The position numbers and the translations under genes are program-made. The notes under the pieces are model-generated. The model saw only the letters and a program-made list of their open reading frames with translations, was not told the origin of the DNA and did no database searches. Below are positions 17,669 through 26,817 of a stretch of DNA of 64,000 nt, one piece after another. The first letter of the stretch is position 1, and every line of letters begins with the position of its first letter. This stretch comes from Amycolatopsis oliviviridis (GTDB taxonomy: Bacteria > Actinomycetota > Actinomycetes > Mycobacteriales > Pseudonocardiaceae), in the NCBI RefSeq assembly GCF_014654365.1, contig NZ_BNAY01000012.1, positions 175,406 to 239,405 on the forward strand. Reading direction: 5' to 3'.

Positions 17669-18483
17669 TGACCACGGCACAGACGAAGGCGTCGACGGGC
17701 CGCGTGGTCTCGCGCTGGGCGGGAGCCTGGTTGCGGGTCGAGGGCCATTGGATGTGGTACCGCCGGTACTGGCTGTCCACGCTGTATTCGACCGGCCTGC
17801 AACCGGTGCTGTTCCTGGCCGCGATGGGCCTCGGGTTCGGCTCGCAGGTCCAGGCGGGCGCGGCGACGGGCGGGTTCTCGTACCTGGAGTACGTCGCCCC
17901 CGCGCTGCTCGTCGCCGGCGCGGCGCAGCTGGCGGTGGGCGAGTCGAGCTATCCGGTGCTGTCGGGTTTCAAATGGCAGCAGGACTACGTCGCCGTCACC
18001 GCCACCCCGATCACACCCGGCCAGGTGCTCGGCAGCCAGATCATGTGGGTGAGCCTCCGGCTGACGCTGGCGGGCACGATCTACGCCGTCATCGCGGCGC
18101 TCTTCGGGGCCTGGACGAGTTTCGGCGTGCTCGCGGTCATCCTGATCGGGACGCTCACCGGAATCGCCTGCGGCACCCCGGTGATGGCGCTGGCCGCGAC
18201 CACCTACGACGAAGGCGCCCGGTTCGGCCTGGTGTTCCGGTTCATCCTGATCCCGATGACGTTGTTCTCCGGCACGTTCTTCCCGATCGCCGAACTGCCG
18301 GCGCCGCTGATGTGGATCGCCTGGCTTTCCCCGCTGTGGCACGGGAACGAGGCCGCGAGGGCGGTCAGCCTCGGCACCGTCGGCCCGCTCGCCACGCTGG
18401 GGCACCTCGCCTTCCTGATCGTGCTGGCCGGCGCGGGCTGGGCGCTGGCGCACAAGTACTTCTACCGACGGCTGGTGGTCTGA
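17668..18483 (+). CDS. ABC-2 type permease, first of two
   Basis: The product has 271 residues and six predicted transmembrane helices of the ABC-2/NodJ type. After a basic amphipathic N-terminus (RVEGHWMWYRRYWLSTLYST) come helices near residues 45, 75, 130, 160, 200 and 240. LIPMTLFSGTFFPIAELP is the signature loop of this family. It starts by a 1-base overlap with the ATPase stop and is followed 1 base later by a second, different permease, so the exporter is probably a heterodimeric membrane unit with an ATPase dimer. The cargo is unknown. Confidence 0.9.
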   Translation: MTTAQTKASTGRVVSRWAGAWLRVEGHWMWYRRYWLSTLYSTGLQPVLFLAAMGLGFGSQVQAGAATGGFSYLEYVAPALLVAGAAQLAVGESSYPVLSGFKWQQDYVAVTATPITPGQVLGSQIMWVSLRLTLAGTIYAVIAALFGAWTSFGVLAVILIGTLTGIACGTPVMALAATTYDEGARFGLVFRFILIPMTLFSGTFFPIAELPAPLMWIAWLSPLWHGNEAARAVSLGTVGPLATLGHLAFLIVLAGAGWALAHKYFYRRLVV

Positions 18484-18484
18484 A

Positions 18485-19315
18485 ATGGCAGTGCTCACCG
18501 GGGATCCGAGGCGTAGTGGTGTGCTGCTGCGCGTCCTGCCGCCGTCGTTGTACAGCGGCCGGTCGAAGGCCGTGCTGGAACGCACGTTCCTGACCTACTC
18601 GCATGTGTGGATGCTCTTCATTTCCGGGGCCTTCGAGCCGCTGTTCTACCTGATGGCCTTCCAGCTGGGCTTCGGCAAACTCGTCGGCGAGGTCGTCGGC
18701 CCCGGCGGCCAGGTGATGAGCTACGTCGCGTTCGTCGCGCCCGGCCTGCTCGCGGCGTCGGCGATGAACGGCGCGATCCTCGACTCGACGTACAACCTGT
18801 TCTTCAAACTGAAGTACGCCAAGCTGTACGACGCCATGCTCGCCACCCCGATCGGGCCGCTGGACATCGCGCTCGGCGAGGTCGGCTGGTCGGTGCTGCG
18901 CGGCGGGGTCTACTCGGTGACCTTCCTCGGCGTGATGACCGCGATGGGGCTGCCCGGGTCCTGGTGGGCCGTGCTGATGATCCCGGCGGCGCTGCTGGTC
19001 GCGATGGCGTTCTCGGCCATCGGCATCGTGCTGGTGACGTTCCTGCGGTCGGTTTCGCAGTTCGACTACATCAACCTCGTGCTGATGCCGCTGTTCCTGT
19101 TCTCCACGACGTTCTACCCGCTTTCGGTCTACCCCGCGGCGATCCAGTGGATCGTGCAGATCTTCCCGCTGTACCACGGGATCGAGCTGATGCGCGGGCT
19201 CTCGGTCGGGATCCTGTCGTGGAGCATGGTCGGGAACGTGGCGTACCTGCTGGCGCTGGCGGCGGTCGGGATCTACGCGTCGTCGAAGCGGTTCGGCAAA
19301 CTCCTGCTGCGCTGA
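18485..19315 (+). CDS. ABC-2 type permease, second of two
   Basis: The product has 276 residues, six transmembrane helices, and is homologous in layout to the preceding permease. MPLFLFSTTFYPLSVYP is the ABC-2 signature, and QIFPLYHGIELMRGLSVG follows it. LDSTYNLFFKLKYAKLYDAM is the coupling region facing the ATPase. The ATG lies one base after the stop of the upstream gene, so translation is coupled. It is the last gene of the three-gene exporter operon; the convergent subtilase gene ends 17 bases later. Confidence 0.9.
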   Translation: MAVLTGDPRRSGVLLRVLPPSLYSGRSKAVLERTFLTYSHVWMLFISGAFEPLFYLMAFQLGFGKLVGEVVGPGGQVMSYVAFVAPGLLAASAMNGAILDSTYNLFFKLKYAKLYDAMLATPIGPLDIALGEVGWSVLRGGVYSVTFLGVMTAMGLPGSWWAVLMIPAALLVAMAFSAIGIVLVTFLRSVSQFDYINLVLMPLFLFSTTFYPLSVYPAAIQWIVQIFPLYHGIELMRGLSVGILSWSMVGNVAYLLALAAVGIYASSKRFGKLLLR

Positions 19316-19331
19316 TCGCGGGACGCCGGGC

Positions 19332-20792
19332 TCACCGGGCCGGGTTCGGGCCCGTCCGCCGGGGCGCCACCGCGGCCAGCGCGTCGACCATCCCGTGCCC
19401 GTAGAAGCCGTTGAACCCGGCGTACCCGGTGCAATACGCGTCCTGGGAGCCGTCGCCGGTCAGGTCGTAGTCGGCCGGGCAGGCGATCGGGGTCGCCTGG
19501 GCGTCGAGCATCCGCCGCAGCTGGCGCGCGCCGTGGCCGGGATGCTTCGAAGCGAGCAACGCCGCCACACCGGCGACGTGCGGCGCCGCCATCGACGTCC
19601 CGCACAGTGGCGCGTATCCGCCAGGGACGGTCGAAAGCACGCACTCACCGTTCTCGCCGCCGGGAGCGGTCAAGTCGATCACGCCCAGCCCGTACGAGCT
19701 GTAGCCCGCCTTGACCCGTTCCGCGCTCACGGACGACACCGCGACGACGTCCCGAAGTCCGGCGGGCAGCGCCTGGCAGCCTTCGGGCTGGACCCGGGCA
19801 CCCGAGCGCGGCGACGGGACGAGCCCGACGGCTTCGTTGGTCGCCGCCGCGACGTTGAGCGTGCCCGCCGAGGTCGCGTACTCGACGGCACGGGCCATGA
19901 CCTCGTTCACGACGCCCCGTGCGTCGGCATGGGCGCACGAGAGCGACCACGGCTCGACGAAGTAGCTGCTGTTCGTCACGGCCATGCCCTGTGAAACGGC
20001 CCACATCAGCCCGCAGACGGCGGCCTCCGGGTCGGCGTACCCGCGGTCGTCGATCACCTTCACCGAGGCGATCCGCACGCCGGGCGCCACCCCGGTGACC
20101 CCTTTGCCGTCGTCGGCCGCGGCGATGATCCCCGCCACATGGGTGCCGTGCACCGACGTCGTCGCGGCCCAGTTCCGGTCGGGCACGCCGGTCAGGCAGC
20201 CCGCGGACCTGCCGGGATCGAGGGCGGCCGTCAGTTCGGGGTGGGTGGCGTCGATGCCGGAGTCGAGGACGCCGACGACGACGTCCGGGCTGCCCCGTTC
20301 GATCGCGTGCGCCTTGTCGGCGCCGATCGCGCGCATGTCCCACTGCTCGTCGGTGCGGTCGGCGGAGGGCACCTTCGCCGGATCCGTCGGTTCGAGTCCG
20401 GCACGCGCGGGCGCGGGCTTGGCGGCCGGGGTCTTGGTGGACGGGGTCTTCGAGGACGGCGCGCCGTTGGCCCGCTGCACCGCCAGCCGTTCCGCCTGCG
20501 CGCTGAACGCGGCGGCGGGCCGGATCAACTCGGCGAAGTCCCGGTCGGCCGAGGTCGCCACGGCCACCGCGATCTGCGGATAGTAGGTCGTCGTCGTGCC
20601 GCAGCCGGAGGTGATGGCCGCCCTGGCGTCGGCCTCGGAGGTGCCCCGATCGAAGGCGACGACGTAACGCAGCGCCCGTCCCGCGGGATGACACGATTGG
20701 TCCGCGTCGGCCGTCGCGGCAGCGACGACCGAGCCGCAGAGCACCAGGAAGGCGCATGCGGCCGCTCGCAGGGACCGTCCCGACAGGGACAC
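19332..20792 (-). CDS. secreted S8 subtilisin-family serine protease
   Basis: The product has 486 residues. Signal peptide 1-30 ends near ATADA. An inhibitor-I9-like propeptide follows, then a Pro/Ala/Lys linker. The catalytic triad is visible: Asp177 in VGVLDSGID, His215 in HGTHVAG and Ser400 in GTSMAAPHVAG, with the oxyanion Asn probably Asn319. Paired cysteines in the catalytic domain suggest disulfides, as in extracellular actinobacterial subtilases. I chose GTG 20792, which has GGGAGG nine bases upstream, over GTG 20804. No C-terminal membrane anchor of the mycosin type is present, so the enzyme is probably released. Confidence 0.93.
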   Translation of the reverse strand: MSLSGRSLRAAACAFLVLCGSVVAAATADADQSCHPAGRALRYVVAFDRGTSEADARAAITSGCGTTTTYYPQIAVAVATSADRDFAELIRPAAAFSAQAERLAVQRANGAPSSKTPSTKTPAAKPAPARAGLEPTDPAKVPSADRTDEQWDMRAIGADKAHAIERGSPDVVVGVLDSGIDATHPELTAALDPGRSAGCLTGVPDRNWAATTSVHGTHVAGIIAAADDGKGVTGVAPGVRIASVKVIDDRGYADPEAAVCGLMWAVSQGMAVTNSSYFVEPWSLSCAHADARGVVNEVMARAVEYATSAGTLNVAAATNEAVGLVPSPRSGARVQPEGCQALPAGLRDVVAVSSVSAERVKAGYSSYGLGVIDLTAPGGENGECVLSTVPGGYAPLCGTSMAAPHVAGVAALLASKHPGHGARQLRRMLDAQATPIACPADYDLTGDGSQDAYCTGYAGFNGFYGHGMVDALAAVAPRRTGPNPAR

Positions 20793-21329
20793 CGGACCTC
20801 CCACCGGAGAAACAGGGGGACTACGAGGGCACCGCGGCCTGGGCCGGGCTGGAGTTCGGTACCCCCGAGCGGCACGCTAGCCACCCTCGGCCGGGTCGAC
20901 AAGCTCTCCCGCGAAGTTCGCTCCGCCGGTGGGCGCGGCGCGCCCGGGAGCCAGCTCTGTGGCACCGAGTACACCGGAGTGGGGCCGGGGTGTGGGATAC
21001 TCGCGGTGGCCGCTGGCCGACGGGCACACGTGAGAGGTGGCGCTCGCGGTCTTGTGGCCCGGTGGTGTGCTGCACATCCTCCACACGCGTCGCCGCTGCT
21101 TGCGGCTCGACGACGTGGCGGGCGGCCCGATGTCGCGAACGTGGCCAGCGCTCCGCCGAGCAGACCTTTTGCCGTACGCGGCGCCCGGACAATCCCGGCG
21201 CCGTCGCGGTGCCGGGCAAGGATTCCCGCTGCTGGTGACCACCACGGCGGAACGAACAGAAAGGGGCCCCTGCGCGGCCGCGTCGAGCCGGTGTGAGCCA
21301 GCCGACGCGCCCGGGGGCGGAGGAGATAT
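20793..21329. other. 537-bp gap: subtilase promoter and long RNase E leader
   Basis: There is no convincing gene here. The left end must hold the minus-strand subtilase promoter. The rest is the upstream region of rne. A possible plus-strand -10, GATACT, is at 20996-21001, which would give a leader of over 300 bases. Near the start codon, AAAGGGGCCCCT and CGCGCCCGGGGGCGGAGGAG offer stem-forming sequence overlapping the strong GGAGGAG Shine-Dalgarno. Long RNase E leaders often carry feedback control in other bacteria. I match no known RNA family. Confidence 0.4.
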
Positions 21330-24300
21330 ATGTCGAACGCGGACTCACCCGCCGTCACCGGCGGGAATACCGCCACACCCATCGCAGGCCAGCTGGCCGA
21401 ACTGCCTCCCCGGATCCGGGTGCACGCCCTGGCGAAGCTCCTGGGGTCCAACAGCCGTGAACTGATGGCCAAGCTCGGTGAGCTCGGCGAGACCGTCCGC
21501 AGCGCGCAGTCCAGCGTCACCCGGGATGTGGCCCTCAAGCTCGCCGAAGCCCTCACCGGCGGAGACGAGCCCGAAGCGGCTTCCGCGGCCGAAGCGCCCG
21601 CCGTCGAGACCCCGAAGGCCGCCGAGCCCGAGGTCAAGGCCGAGGTCAAGCCTGAGCCGAAGCCCGAGCCGGAGCCCGCTCCGCAGGTCGAGGCGCCTTC
21701 TCGGCGTGTTCCGCCCGCGCTGGCCGCCCCGGTGACCCCGGAGCCGCCGCAGCCGACGACCAGGCCCGCGAAGGCAGCCGTGCACGTCCCGGTGTTCGCC
21801 GCGCCGTCGCCGGTGTTCCTGCCGCCGGAGCCCGTCGCGGCGAAGCCCGCCCGCAAGCCGGAGCCGGCCTTCACCCAGACCGAAGAGACCGCCTCGGAAG
21901 AGGACGAGACGCAGACCGAGCAGGCCGAGGGCCACGGCACCGACGAGGACGGGGACGACGCCAACGGCCGTCGCCGTCGTCGTCGCGGCCGTCGTGGCCG
22001 CGGCCGGGGCAAGGGCGGCGACGAGAACTCGGCCGAGGCCGAGAACGAGGACGAGCAGTCCGAAGAGTCGCGGGCCCCGCGCGGCCGTCAGCGCGCGAAG
22101 GACAAGGACGCCGAAGCCGAAGAGGCCGGCACCGAGAACGCCGAAGAGGCGTCCGCCGCGGCTGATTCAGCGGAGTCCGATTCGGACAATGACGGCGATT
22201 CCGACAACGGCAGCAAGCGCCGCCGTCGCCGTCGCCGCCGTAAGGGCGGGGACGACGACAACGCCGAGGCCACCAGCGACGACCCGCCCAACACGGTCGT
22301 CCACGTGCGCCAGGCCAAGGCCGCCGAGACCGAGCGTCCCGCGCGGGACGAGGTCCGCAGCGTCCGCGGCTCGACCAGGCTCGAAGCCAAGCGTCAGCGC
22401 CGCCGGGACGGCCGCGAGGCCGGTCGCCGCCGCGCGCCGATCCTGTCCGAGGCCGAGTTCCTCGCCCGCCGCGAGTCGGTCGAGCGCACCATGGTCGTCG
22501 CAGAGAAGGGCGAGTCCACGCAGATCGGCGTGCTCGAGGACGGTGTCCTGTGCGAGCACTTCGTGACCTCGTCGGGCACCGGTTCGATCGTCGGCAACGT
22601 GTACCTCGGCCGCGTGCAGAACGTGCTGCCGTCGATGGAGGCCGCCTTCATCGACATCGGCCGCGGCCGCAACGCCGTGCTCTACGCCGGTGAGGTCGAC
22701 TGGGACGCCGCCGGTCTCGAGGGCAAGGCCCGCAAGATCGAGCAGGCGCTCTCCACCGGCGACTCCGTGCTGGTCCAGGTCACCAAGGACCCGGTCGGGC
22801 ACAAGGGCGCCCGGCTGACCACGCAGATCTCGCTGCCGGGCCGCTTCCTGGTCTACGTGCCCGCGGGCGGCGCCACCGGCATCTCCCGGAAGCTTCCGGA
22901 GAACGAGCGCCGCCGTCTCAAGGACATCCTCAAGCGCATCGTCCCCGAAGACGCCGGTGTGATCATCCGCACCGCGTCCGAGGGCATCAGCGAAGAGGAG
23001 CTGGACCGCGACGTCCGCCGCCTCAAGGCGCAGTGGGACGTCATCAAGGAGAAGGCCGAAGCCGGCAACGGCGGCAAGAAGAACAGCGCCCCGGTCATGC
23101 TCTACGAAGAGCCGGACCTGCTGGTCAAGGTCGTGCGCGACCTGTTCACCGAGGACTTCGCCAAGCTGGAGATCCAGGGCGACAAGGCCTGGGACACCAT
23201 CTACAACTACGTGCAGCACGTGGCGCCGGACCTGGCGGACCGGGTCAAGCGGTACACGGGCACCGGTTCGGCCTTCGCCGACCACCGGATCGACGAGCAG
23301 ATCACCAAGGCGCTGGACCGCAAGGTCTGGCTGCCCTCGGGTGGCTACCTGGTCATCGACCGCACCGAAGCGATGACGGTCATCGACGTCAACACCGGCA
23401 AGTTCACCGGATCGGGTGGCAACCTCGAAGAGACGGTGACCAGGAACAACCTGGAATCGGCGGAGGAGATCGTCCGCCAGCTCCGGCTCCGGGACATCGG
23501 CGGCATCATCGTCATCGACTTCATCGACATGGTGCTCGAATCCAACCGTGAGCTGGTGCTGCGCCGCCTGACCGAATGCCTCGGCCGGGACCGCACCCGC
23601 CACCAGGTCGCCGAGGTCACCTCGCTCGGCCTGGTGCAGATGACCCGCAAGAAGATCGGCACCGGGCTGCTCGAGGCGTTCTCGACGCCGTGCGAGCACT
23701 GCAAGGGCCGCGGCGTGGTCGTCTCGACCGAGCCGCAGCGCACCGGTGGCGGCGGCAACGGTCACAACCACGGTGGCGGCGGAAACGGCGGCGGTGGCGG
23801 CAAGGAGCAGGGCTCCCGCCGGTCTCGCGGCCGTGGCAAGGGCGAGGACCAGGGACAGAACGAGCCCGCCGCGGCCAAGGCCGAGGCTCCGCCCGCCTCC
23901 GGCCAGCGTGAGTCGGTGGTTTCGGCGGTCCAGGCCGTGGCCAACGCCACCAAGGCGGCCAAGGGCGAGCACTCGCACGAGGTCACCGAGAACGTCGAAG
24001 GCGCCGCGCTCAACGGTCACGCCCCGCAGGCGGCGGAGAAGCCCGCTGAGCCGGTCAAGGAGGCTTCCGAGCCTGTTGAGCCGGTCGCCGAAGCGACCGT
24101 CGAGCAGGCGGCCGAGGCGGCGTCCGAGCCGGTTTCGGAGCCGGTCGCCGAGGCACCCGCGACCGAGATCGCCGGAGAACCGGTGACGACTTCGGACGAC
24201 GAGGCTCCGGCCGCGCGGGAAGAAGAGATCGCCGTCGTCGGGGAATCGGGCCCGGAGCCCGAGGCTCCCGAGGTTCCGGTGACACCTGAGGCCGTTGTGA

Positions 24301-24461
24301 CGGAAGAGGTTTCCGAGCCCGAGGCCCCCGTGGCCGAGGAGGAGACCGAGCCCGAGGTGGACGTCCCGGCCCCGGCCGTGCGGTCCACCACCCGCCGTCG
24401 TCCGCGACGGGCGGCCTCGCGGCCGGCCGGTCCGCCGGTCAAGGCGTCGGAAAAGAGCTAG
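21330..24461 (+). CDS. rne: RNase E/G-family ribonuclease with IF2_N-like N-terminal domain
   Basis: The endoribonuclease has 1043 residues and acts in rRNA maturation and mRNA decay. Residues about 28-76 (IRVHALAKLLGSNSRELMAK then LGELGETVRSAQSS) read as an IF2_N fold, the small helical domain of translation factor IF-2. A long acidic/basic disordered region with RRRRRGRRGRGRG follows. The catalytic core (about 370-790) has the S1 segment GSIVGNVYLGRVQNVLPS, metal aspartates in DVNTGKF and DFIDM, and the zinc-link CEHCKGRG. The tail is Gly-rich, then Glu/Pro/Val-rich, suited to partner binding. ATG 21330 has GGAGGAG upstream. It is followed by rplU and rpmA. Confidence 0.95.
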   Translation: MSNADSPAVTGGNTATPIAGQLAELPPRIRVHALAKLLGSNSRELMAKLGELGETVRSAQSSVTRDVALKLAEALTGGDEPEAASAAEAPAVETPKAAEPEVKAEVKPEPKPEPEPAPQVEAPSRRVPPALAAPVTPEPPQPTTRPAKAAVHVPVFAAPSPVFLPPEPVAAKPARKPEPAFTQTEETASEEDETQTEQAEGHGTDEDGDDANGRRRRRRGRRGRGRGKGGDENSAEAENEDEQSEESRAPRGRQRAKDKDAEAEEAGTENAEEASAAADSAESDSDNDGDSDNGSKRRRRRRRRKGGDDDNAEATSDDPPNTVVHVRQAKAAETERPARDEVRSVRGSTRLEAKRQRRRDGREAGRRRAPILSEAEFLARRESVERTMVVAEKGESTQIGVLEDGVLCEHFVTSSGTGSIVGNVYLGRVQNVLPSMEAAFIDIGRGRNAVLYAGEVDWDAAGLEGKARKIEQALSTGDSVLVQVTKDPVGHKGARLTTQISLPGRFLVYVPAGGATGISRKLPENERRRLKDILKRIVPEDAGVIIRTASEGISEEELDRDVRRLKAQWDVIKEKAEAGNGGKKNSAPVMLYEEPDLLVKVVRDLFTEDFAKLEIQGDKAWDTIYNYVQHVAPDLADRVKRYTGTGSAFADHRIDEQITKALDRKVWLPSGGYLVIDRTEAMTVIDVNTGKFTGSGGNLEETVTRNNLESAEEIVRQLRLRDIGGIIVIDFIDMVLESNRELVLRRLTECLGRDRTRHQVAEVTSLGLVQMTRKKIGTGLLEAFSTPCEHCKGRGVVVSTEPQRTGGGGNGHNHGGGGNGGGGGKEQGSRRSRGRGKGEDQGQNEPAAAKAEAPPASGQRESVVSAVQAVANATKAAKGEHSHEVTENVEGAALNGHAPQAAEKPAEPVKEASEPVEPVAEATVEQAAEAASEPVSEPVAEAPATEIAGEPVTTSDDEAPAAREEEIAVVGESGPEPEAPEVPVTPEAVVTEEVSEPEAPVAEEETEPEVDVPAPAVRSTTRRRPRRAASRPAGPPVKASEKS

Positions 24462-24522
24462 TGAACACCGTGAGGCACCCCGGTGTGATCGCATCGGGGA
24501 GCCCCACGTAACCTATAGAACG

Positions 24523-24543
24523 GCCCGCCACCTAGCGGCGGGC
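24523..24543 (+). other. short hairpin between rne and rplU
   Basis: GCCCGCC and GGCGGGC pair across a 7-base loop, 61 bases after the rne stop. No U-run follows, so this is not a standard terminator. It may be part of the L21 leader or a processing site. CCACCG/CGGTGG further on is a weaker second stem. Confidence 0.35.
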
Positions 24544-24630
24544 ACCTTGCGCAGAACCTGGACCACCGAGACTTCCCGGTGGGCCGGTCACGCAAGCCCC
24601 CACCCGTTGTCGAGTAAGCAGGAGACTTCC

Positions 24631-24945
24631 GTGTCGGCGTACGCGATCGTCAAGACTGGCGGCAAGCAGTACAAGGTGGCCGTCGGCGACGTCGTCGAGG
24701 TCGAGAAGCTCGAAGGCGAGCCGGGTACCGAGCACACCTTCCCCGCGGTCCTTTTTGTGGATGGTGGCGACGTCACCACGGACGCCGACGCGCTGGCGAA
24801 GGTCTCGGTCACCGGCAAGGTCGTCGAGCAGACCAAGGGTCCGAAGATCCGGATCCACAAGTTCAAGAACAAGACCGGCTACCACAAGCGCCAGGGTCAC
24901 CGGCAGAAGCTGACCCGCGTCGAGGTCACCGGCATCTCCAAGTAG
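24631..24945 (+). CDS. rplU: 50S ribosomal protein L21
   Basis: The protein has 104 residues: VSAYAIVKTGGKQYKVAVGD at the start, then FKNKTGYHKRQGHRQKLTRV near the C-terminus, which is the L21 signature that contacts 23S rRNA. The GTG 24631 start has AGGAG seven bases upstream. A frame reaching 24547 would add 28 residues that do not belong to L21. It is followed 37 bases later by rpmA, the usual L21-L27 pair, and then by obg. Confidence 0.98.
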   Translation: MSAYAIVKTGGKQYKVAVGDVVEVEKLEGEPGTEHTFPAVLFVDGGDVTTDADALAKVSVTGKVVEQTKGPKIRIHKFKNKTGYHKRQGHRQKLTRVEVTGISK

Positions 24946-24982
24946 GACTTCTCCGGATCTTCGTCAGAAAGAGGATTGAGCC

Positions 24983-25240
24983 ATGGCTCACAAGAAGGGT
25001 GCGTCCAGCTCCCGCAACGGTCGCGATTCGAACGCGCAGCGTCTGGGCGTCAAGCGTTACGGCGGCCAGGAGGTGAACGCGGGCGAGATCCTGATCCGCC
25101 AGCGTGGCACCAAGTTCCACCCCGGCGTGAACGTCGGCCGTGGCGGCGACGACACGCTGTTCGCGCTGGCCGCCGGTGCGGTCCAGTTCGGCGAGAAGCG
25201 CGGCCGCAAGACGGTCAACATCGTGCCGACCGAAGCCTGA
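24983..25240 (+). CDS. rpmA: 50S ribosomal protein L27
   Basis: The protein has 85 residues and begins MAHKKGASSSRNGRDSNAQR, the L27 N-terminal tail that reaches the peptidyl transferase centre. There is no Firmicute-type cleavable N-terminal extension. ATG 24983 has AAAGAGGA upstream. The gene ends just before a strong intrinsic terminator, so most rplU-rpmA transcription probably stops before obg. Confidence 0.98.
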   Translation: MAHKKGASSSRNGRDSNAQRLGVKRYGGQEVNAGEILIRQRGTKFHPGVNVGRGGDDTLFALAAGAVQFGEKRGRKTVNIVPTEA

Positions 25241-25266
25241 GTTTCGGCTTCGAGTTAGAACCTCTG

Positions 25267-25311
25267 ACGAGGGGTGGGCCGGAATATCCGGGCCCACCCC
25301 TCGTTTGTTTT
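25267..25311 (+). terminator. intrinsic terminator after rpmA
   Basis: ACGAGGGGTGGGCC pairs with GGCCCACCCCTCGT across a short loop (25281-25290), followed by TTGTTTTG. It lies between rpmA and obg on the same strand. Partial read-through would still feed obg. Confidence 0.85.
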
Positions 25312-25353
25312 GTGTATCCCCTTTTTCTTTTCGCGAGTGAATAGAGGCAAGTC

Positions 25354-26817
25354 ATGGCGTCCCGGTTCGTGGACCGCGCGGTGATCCATCTGGCCGCCGG
25401 TGACGGTGGGAACGGCTGCGCCTCGGTGCACCGCGAGAAGTTCAAGCCCCTCGGCGGCCCGGACGGCGGCAACGGCGGCAACGGCGGCGACGTCCTGCTG
25501 ATCGTGGACCCGAATGTCCACACGCTGCTCGACTTCCACTTCCGCCCGCACGCCCGCGCCGGCAACGGCAAGCTGGGCCAGGGCGGCAACCGCGCCGGTG
25601 CGGCGGGGGAGACGCTGGAGATGCGCGTCCCGTCCGGCACCGTCGTGATGACCGAGGACGGCGAGATCCTGGCCGACCTGGTCGGCCCCGGCACCACCTT
25701 CGTCGCCGCGCAGGGTGGCCGCGGTGGTCTCGGAAACGCGGCACTGGCCTCGAAGGCCCGCCGGGCACCCGGCTTCGCGCTGCTGGGCGAGCCGGGGGAG
25801 ACCCGCGACCTCGTCCTGGAACTGCGTTCGGTCGCCGACGTCGGCCTGCTCGGCTTCCCGTCCGCGGGCAAGTCGTCGCTGATCTCGGTGCTGTCCGCGG
25901 CCAAGCCGAAGATCGCCGACTACCCGTTCACCACGCTGGTGCCGAACCTGGGCGTGATCACCGCCGGGTCGACGGTGTTCACCATGGCCGACGTGCCGGG
26001 ACTGATCCCCGGTGCCAGCGAGGGCAAGGGCCTCGGCCTCGACTTCCTGCGCCACATCGAACGCTGCGCGGTGCTGGTGCACGTCATCGACTGCGCCACC
26101 TTCGAACCCGGGCGCGACCCACTGTCCGATATGGACGCACTCGAAGAGGAACTCGCGCGCTACACCCCGAGCCTCGGCGGGGACCTCGCCGACCGGCCGC
26201 GGGTGGTGGTGCTGAACAAGATCGACATCCCGGACGCCGCCGAACTCGCCGAGTTCGTGCGCCCGGAACTGGAAGCCCGCGGGCTCAGTGTGTTCGAGAT
26301 CTCCACGGCGTCGCGGCAGGGCCTGAAGGAACTGACCTACGCGCTCGCCGCCGTCGTCGAGAAGTACCGCGCCGACCAGCCCGTCCCGGAACCGGCGCAG
26401 GTCGTGCTCCGGCCGCTGGCGGTCGACGACGCCGGCTTCACCGTCGAGCTCGACCCGGAGGAGGAAGGCGCGTTCATCATCCGCGGCTCCCGTCCGGAGC
26501 GGTGGATCCGGCAGACCAACTTCGGCAACGACGAAGCGGTGGGTTACCTCGCGGACCGGCTCAACCGGCTGGGTGTCGAGGAAGTACTGGCACGCAAGGG
26601 CGCCGTACCCGGCAGCCCCGTCACCATCGGCGACGTCCAGTTCGAGTGGGAGCCCTCGACCCCGGCCGGGGTCGCGGTGCACCTGTCGGGCCGGGGCACG
26701 GACGTGCGGCTGGAGAACACCAGCCGGATCGGTGCCGCCGAACGTAAAGAAGCCCGCCGGATCCGCCGTGACGGTCCGGACGGCGTCGAAGACGAAGACG
26801 AGATGGACGACGAGTGA
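25354..26817 (+). CDS. obg: Obg GTPase (ribosome assembly, stress)
   Basis: The product is a 487-residue P-loop GTPase of the 50S assembly pathway. The glycine-rich Obg domain covers residues 1 to about 157 (GGDGGNGCASVHREKFKPLG, GGNGGNGGDV). The G domain has GFPSAGKSSL (G1, about 167-176), DVPGLI (G3) and NKID (G4). The C-terminal OCT domain is at about 350-430, and an acidic tail (EDEDEMDDE) ends the protein, as in mycobacterial Obg. The ATG follows GAGGCAAG. The stop overlaps the proB GTG (GTGA), so ProB synthesis is coupled to Obg. Confidence 0.97.
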   Translation: MASRFVDRAVIHLAAGDGGNGCASVHREKFKPLGGPDGGNGGNGGDVLLIVDPNVHTLLDFHFRPHARAGNGKLGQGGNRAGAAGETLEMRVPSGTVVMTEDGEILADLVGPGTTFVAAQGGRGGLGNAALASKARRAPGFALLGEPGETRDLVLELRSVADVGLLGFPSAGKSSLISVLSAAKPKIADYPFTTLVPNLGVITAGSTVFTMADVPGLIPGASEGKGLGLDFLRHIERCAVLVHVIDCATFEPGRDPLSDMDALEEELARYTPSLGGDLADRPRVVVLNKIDIPDAAELAEFVRPELEARGLSVFEISTASRQGLKELTYALAAVVEKYRADQPVPEPAQVVLRPLAVDDAGFTVELDPEEEGAFIIRGSRPERWIRQTNFGNDEAVGYLADRLNRLGVEEVLARKGAVPGSPVTIGDVQFEWEPSTPAGVAVHLSGRGTDVRLENTSRIGAAERKEARRIRRDGPDGVEDEDEMDDE

